NCBI RefSeq assembly: GCF_050587525.1
Contig: NZ_JBOBFT010000013.1
Coordinates: 1 to 64,000, forward strand
Length of the DNA stretch: 64,000 bases
Source of the DNA: Plantibacter sp050587525
Lineage (GTDB): Bacteria > Actinomycetota > Actinomycetes > Actinomycetales > Microbacteriaceae
Reading direction: 5' to 3'
Below are positions 60,281-64,000 of this stretch, piece after piece. The translations under genes were made by a program, and so were the position numbers. The first letter of the stretch is position 1; each line of letters opens with the position of its first letter. The notes beneath the pieces were generated by a model. The model saw only the letters and a list, made by a program, of their open reading frames with translations. It did no database searches and was not told where the DNA came from.

Positions 60281-61231
60281 ATGCGCATCATCACCCCATT
60301 CGTCGCGCGTGCCGTGCTCGGCACGGCCGTCGTCGCTCTGGCCCTCACCGGCTGCTCGAGCCAGGCCGGCGGCGACGCCGCCGGCACGTCCGGCGAGACC
60401 CGCTCCATCGAGACCATCTACGGAACGGTGGACGTCCCGAAGACGCCCAAGCGCATCGTCGCGATCGGCTTCACCGAGGCCACGACGCTCGCCGACCTCG
60501 GCATCGCCCCCGTGGGACGGACGAACTACATTCCGCCGCTCGAGGCCTACGACAGCTTCTTCAAGGACATCCCCGTGGTCGAGGACGCGAACGCGACGCC
60601 CGACCTCGAGAAGATCGCCTCGCTGAAGCCCGACCTCATCATCGGCTCCGAGTTCGCGGACAAGGCGGACAAGGCCGCCTTCGCGAAGCTGTCCTCCATC
60701 GCGCCGACGGCGATCTTCGAATGGAAGCCGGCAGCGGCGAACTGGGAGAACGAAGCCCAGAGCACGGCGGAAGCGGTCGGCAAGACGGCCGAACTGGACA
60801 CATTGAAGGCGTCGTACGCCGAGAAGGCCGCCGACATCAAGGCGACGTACGCCGACTACCTCTCCACGCACACCATCGACGCGTTGAGCGGCGACACCGA
60901 CAACTGGTACCTCGACGGTCCCAGCTCGGCGCCCGGCCGCGTCCTGACCGATGCAGGTGCGCGCTTGAACGCCGGAGCCGATCAGAAGGACGGCTACGTG
61001 CAGTACTCCCCCGAACAGTACGGACTCCTCGCCGACACCGACCTGATCTTCGTGTCCGCCGACACGACCGACGACGCCACGCCCGTCACCTCGAACGCCG
61101 TCTTCGGTGCGACGAGAGCCGCTGTCAACGGCCATGTCATCCAGAGCGGTCACTTCTACAGCGGCAGCTATGCGATGGCGGAAGCACTCCTCGACGATCT
61201 GCAGGCCGCCCTCGCGAAGGTGCAGGGCTGA
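60281..61231 (+). CDS. Iron-siderophore ABC transporter substrate-binding lipoprotein (FecB/FhuD-like)
   Basis: 316 residues. A signal peptide ends in the lipobox ALTGCSSQ. The type III binding fold shows IETIYGTVDVPKTPKRIVAIG, EATTLADLGIAPVG, DLEKIASLKPDLIIGSEFAD and, in the C-terminal lobe, LSGDTDNWYLDGPSSAPGRVL. It is preceded by an IdeR-like box. No cognate permease or ATPase follows; the next genes belong to a peptide-type system, so it must use a transporter encoded elsewhere. Confidence 0.9.
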   Translation: MRIITPFVARAVLGTAVVALALTGCSSQAGGDAAGTSGETRSIETIYGTVDVPKTPKRIVAIGFTEATTLADLGIAPVGRTNYIPPLEAYDSFFKDIPVVEDANATPDLEKIASLKPDLIIGSEFADKADKAAFAKLSSIAPTAIFEWKPAAANWENEAQSTAEAVGKTAELDTLKASYAEKAADIKATYADYLSTHTIDALSGDTDNWYLDGPSSAPGRVLTDAGARLNAGADQKDGYVQYSPEQYGLLADTDLIFVSADTTDDATPVTSNAVFGATRAAVNGHVIQSGHFYSGSYAMAEALLDDLQAALAKVQG

Positions 61232-61237
61232 GCGCGT

Positions 61238-61333
61238 CCGGTCGCTGAGCCGAGACCCGGTAACTGAGCTTGTCGAAATGGTGACGCCCTTCGACAAGCT
61301 CAGGGACCGGGGACAGCACGCTCAGGGACCGGA
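61238..61333. repeat. Palindromic repeats after the siderophore-binding gene
   Basis: Three to four copies or partial copies. An inverted pair makes a 14-bp stem (CTGAGCTTGTCGAA at 61264-61277, complement at 61290-61303) with a 12-nt loop, 33 bp after the stop codon; it probably serves as a terminator. Confidence 0.8.
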
Positions 61334-61465
61334 CACACGCAACAACTCGTCACACACATCAACACAGGGCAACATCCTCGGAAGGCCACCTGACCCGGTG
61401 GAACACTGACTGGCACCGCAGCGCACCGGCTGCGCCACACCAGCAGCCTTCCGAAGGGTCACCCC

Positions 61466-63091
61466 ATGAGCGAACCGACCACCCCGCCGGCATCCACTCC
61501 GCCGCCGACCGACCAGCCCGACCAGTCCGAGCAGCTCAAGCAGCCCAAGGAGCGCCGCCGTCGCCGGACCGCCCCGCTCGTCATCGCAGGCGTCGTCGCG
61601 GCAGCACTCGTCGCGGGCGGCATCGTCTGGGCCGTGACGGCGAACGGTTCCTCCGAGGCCAGCGCCGGTGGCGTCGTCGACACCTCCGCGACCGTCACGG
61701 TCGGCCTCCGCCTCGAACCGGACAACCTCGACGTCAGGACCACGAGCGGCATCGCCCTCGACCAGGTCCTCCTCGACAACGTCTACGAAGGCCTCATCAC
61801 CCGCGGACCGGACAACACCTACGTGCCCCGCATCGCCGAGAAGTACGAGGTCTCGTCGGACGGGCTCGAGTACACCTTCACCCTCCGGGACGGCGTGACC
61901 TTCCACGACGGCGCAAAGCTCACCGCCGAGGACGTCGTCTGGTCCTACAACACGGTCAAGGACGACGACAGCGTCAACGGGCACGGCGACTTCTCCGACG
62001 TCACGAAGATCTCCTCGCCCGACGCCAAGACGGTCGTCATCGACCTGGCCAAGCCGAATCTCGGCTTCCTGTGGTCCCTCACCGGCCGCGCCGGAATCGT
62101 CCTCGAGCAAGCGGCGAAGAACGACCTCGCCACGACGGCGAACGGCACCGGCCCCTTCACGATCGCGAAGGGCGGCTGGAAGCAGGGCGACAGCCTCACG
62201 CTCGACCGCAACGAGCACTACTACCGCGACGCACCGTCGATCGCGTCCGTGACGTTCGTCTACTACTCCGATCAGTCCGCCCTCGACAACGCGCTGCAGG
62301 CCGGCGACCTCGACGTCGGCGGCACGACCAAGACGGTGGCGAAGGGCTACGCTTCGAAAACCGGTTGGACCGTGAACGAGACGAGCTCGAGCGACGTTTG
62401 GACACTCGCCTTCAACAACCAGAAGGCCCCGCTGAACGACGTCCGCGTCCGGCAGGCCATCCGTCAGGCGATCGACCACAAGGCGTTCCTCTCCCTCGAC
62501 GACGTGAGCGGCAAGGCGCTCGGCAGCCCCATCCCGGACTCCGACCCCGGCTACACCGACCTCACCTCGATCGACCCGTACGACCCGGCCGCAGCCAAGA
62601 AGCTCCTCGCCGAAGCCGGCTACGCGAACGGCCTCGACCTCACGCTCACCATCCCGAGCCTCTACGGAGCGACCGTGAGCGATCTGCTCACCTCCCAGCT
62701 GCGCGAGGTCGGGATCACCCTGACCGTCAAGCAGGTCGAATTCCCGGCCTGGCTCGACACCGTCTACAAGCAGCACGACTACGACCTCAGCTACGTCGAC
62801 CACGCCGAAGCTCGCGACTTCGCGAACTACGCGAACCCCGACTACTACTTCGGGTACGACAACCGGCAGGTGCAGGATCTCTACGCCCAGTCGCAGGAGA
62901 CGACGGACCTCGACGCGTCGTCCAAGCTCCTCGCCCAGGCCGCGAAGCTCGTCTCCGAGGACGCCGCAGCCGACTGGCTGTACAACTCCTCGGGCAACCA
63001 GGTGATCCGCGACACGATCTCGGGCTTCCCCACGAGCAACACCAACGCACGGCTCGACCTGTCCAAGGTCGTCGTCGGCAGCGCGAAGTAG
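61466..63091 (+). CDS. ABC transporter substrate-binding protein, family 5, with N-terminal membrane anchor
   Basis: 541 residues. A Pro-rich, then Arg-rich (KERRRRR) cytoplasmic N-terminus leads to one hydrophobic helix (LVIAGVVAAALVAGGIVWAV) with no lipobox Cys, so the protein is probably held by an uncleaved helix rather than a lipid. The family 5 body is standard: RLEPDNLDVRTTSGIALDQV, KYEVSSDGLEYTFTLRDGV, FHDGAKLTAEDVVWSY and NDVRVRQAIRQAIDHKAF. It starts a second peptide-type ABC operon continuing beyond the window. Confidence 0.9.
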   Translation: MSEPTTPPASTPPPTDQPDQSEQLKQPKERRRRRTAPLVIAGVVAAALVAGGIVWAVTANGSSEASAGGVVDTSATVTVGLRLEPDNLDVRTTSGIALDQVLLDNVYEGLITRGPDNTYVPRIAEKYEVSSDGLEYTFTLRDGVTFHDGAKLTAEDVVWSYNTVKDDDSVNGHGDFSDVTKISSPDAKTVVIDLAKPNLGFLWSLTGRAGIVLEQAAKNDLATTANGTGPFTIAKGGWKQGDSLTLDRNEHYYRDAPSIASVTFVYYSDQSALDNALQAGDLDVGGTTKTVAKGYASKTGWTVNETSSSDVWTLAFNNQKAPLNDVRVRQAIRQAIDHKAFLSLDDVSGKALGSPIPDSDPGYTDLTSIDPYDPAAAKKLLAEAGYANGLDLTLTIPSLYGATVSDLLTSQLREVGITLTVKQVEFPAWLDTVYKQHDYDLSYVDHAEARDFANYANPDYYFGYDNRQVQDLYAQSQETTDLDASSKLLAQAAKLVSEDAAADWLYNSSGNQVIRDTISGFPTSNTNARLDLSKVVVGSAK

Positions 63092-63100
63092 GTCGCCCCA

Positions 63101-64000
63101 ATGCTCAGGTTCCTCTCGGCGCGTCTCGTCCTGCTCGTCGCCGGCCTCGTCCTCGCCAGCCTCCTCGTGTTCCTCACGCTCCGGGTCCTCCCGGGCGATG
63201 TGGCGCAGGTGCTCGGCGGGATGCAGGCGAGCGATGCGCAGCTCGCGGCGATCCGGGAGAACCTGGGCCTCGACCGCCCGCTCCCCGTCCAATACCTGGA
63301 CTGGGTGGGCGGGCTCGTGCGCTTCGATCTCGGCCACTCGCTCGTGACCGGGTCACCGGTCGCGGCGGAGCTCGCCGAGAAGGCGCAGGTGACGGTCCCG
63401 CTCGCGCTCCTCTCCCTCGGCTTCTCGATCCTGATCAGCTTCCCGCTCGGCTTCCTCGCCGCCGTCCACCATCGCCGTCCGGCCGGAACCGTCCTGTCCT
63501 TCGGAGCACAGGCGATCGCATCGATCCCCGCCGTCTGGGCTGGACTCGTCCTCGCGATCGTCTTCGGTCTCGTGCTCGGGTGGCTCCCCGTCGGAGGATT
63601 CCCCCGCGACGGCTGGGCGGACCCGGGCAAGGCGTTCGTCGCGCTCATCCTGCCAGCGATCACGATCGCCCTCATCGAAGGCGCCGTGCTGCTCCGCTTC
63701 GTCCGTTCCGCGGTCCTCGAGGTCGTCGGGACCGACTACGTCCGAGCAGGAGCGGCCCATGGACGCACCAGGACGCAGGCGCTGCTCATCCACGGCCTGC
63801 CGAACGCCGGCCTCAGCCTCGTGACCGTCTTCGGCCTGCAGGTCGCGACCGTGCTCGTCGGCGCCGTCGTCATCGAACAGCTCTTCAACCTGCCGGGCAT
63901 CGGCCGCATGCTCGTCGGCGACGTCGGCGGACGAGACCTCGTGAAAGTGCAGAGCGAGATCTTCGTGATGACGGCGTTCGTCCTCGTCGTCGGCTTCGCG
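63101..64000 (+). CDS. ABC transporter permease, DppB type (3' end outside window)
   Basis: 300 codons are visible and the frame is open to the last base. It starts MLRFLSARLVLLVAG and has VLPGDVAQVLGG, LGLDRPLPVQYLDWVGGL, FDLGHSLVTGSPV and the coupling loop DYVRAGAAHGRTRTQALL, followed by QLFNLPGIGRML. This is the normal order for the first Dpp/Opp permease; only the final membrane segment is missing. It begins 9 bp after the binding-protein stop, in the same operon. Confidence 0.92.
   Translation, partial: MLRFLSARLVLLVAGLVLASLLVFLTLRVLPGDVAQVLGGMQASDAQLAAIRENLGLDRPLPVQYLDWVGGLVRFDLGHSLVTGSPVAAELAEKAQVTVPLALLSLGFSILISFPLGFLAAVHHRRPAGTVLSFGAQAIASIPAVWAGLVLAIVFGLVLGWLPVGGFPRDGWADPGKAFVALILPAITIALIEGAVLLRFVRSAVLEVVGTDYVRAGAAHGRTRTQALLIHGLPNAGLSLVTVFGLQVATVLVGAVVIEQLFNLPGIGRMLVGDVGGRDLVKVQSEIFVMTAFVLVVGFA

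Overview
The window is a high-GC chromosomal segment with short intergenic gaps, many 4-bp ATGA/GTGA gene overlaps and several apparently leaderless genes. It is peppered with an imperfectly palindromic repeat (core CTTCGACAGGCTCAGTGACC). Gene families (LCP, DUF222-HNH, ROK, LigD-Pol, IdeR-type box) and the repeat family point to an actinobacterium, most likely Microbacteriaceae. This is inference from content and style; no marker gene was compared. No rRNA, tRNA, IS element, prophage or CRISPR array was seen.

Layout. 1-1.7 kb: end of a DUF222-HNH protein and an MFS exporter. 1.9-14.3 kb: a divergent pentose (xylose-type) locus. Two paralogous ROK regulators, a TIM-barrel epimerase, a Gfo/Idh/MocA oxidoreductase and a sugar-binding lipoprotein lie on the minus strand. 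The ABC ATPase, permease, xylose isomerase and xylulokinase lie on the plus strand. A 412-bp bidirectional promoter region carries a perfect 13-bp inverted repeat. 14.4-23.2 kb: Fpg/Nei glycosylase, DUF2252 protein, amino-acid permease, stand-alone LigD-type polymerase, PEP-mutase/ICL-like enzyme, NYN-domain protein and LCP transferase.

23.3-38.7 kb is the most striking region: one long minus-strand operon headed by an IclR regulator, with a divergent hutD. It encodes a betaine-type (OpuA-like) ABC importer, urocanase, a histidine ammonia-lyase homologue, a CoA-transferase, a 3-hydroxyacyl-CoA dehydrogenase, an enoyl-CoA hydratase, an M20 amidohydrolase, HutF and HutI. The lyase precisely lacks the Ala-Ser-Gly triad that forms the MIO cofactor. 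This is what is known for ergothionase, which expels trimethylamine instead of ammonia. With a quaternary-amine importer in the same operon, I propose that it degrades a histidine betaine (hercynine or ergothioneine) through urocanate or thiourocanate to glutamate, rather than free histidine.

38.8-51.5 kb: a LuxR-type regulator, three LLM flavin monooxygenases with a DUF427 protein on the minus strand, and on the plus strand a two-domain DUF427 protein with a complete Dpp-like ABC transporter (binding protein, two permeases, fused dual ATPase). 51.5-53.6 kb: a DUF222-HNH gene flanked on both sides by dense repeat arrays. 53.6-64 kb: a PHB-depolymerase-like esterase, a TetR regulator, an MprF-like membrane protein, a large integral membrane protein, an iron-siderophore binding lipoprotein under an IdeR-like box, and the start of a second peptide-type ABC system that runs off the right edge.

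Short tandem repeats are unusually common, both between genes and inside N-terminal coding regions (units of 9, 11, 14, 15, 18, 21 and 24 bp).
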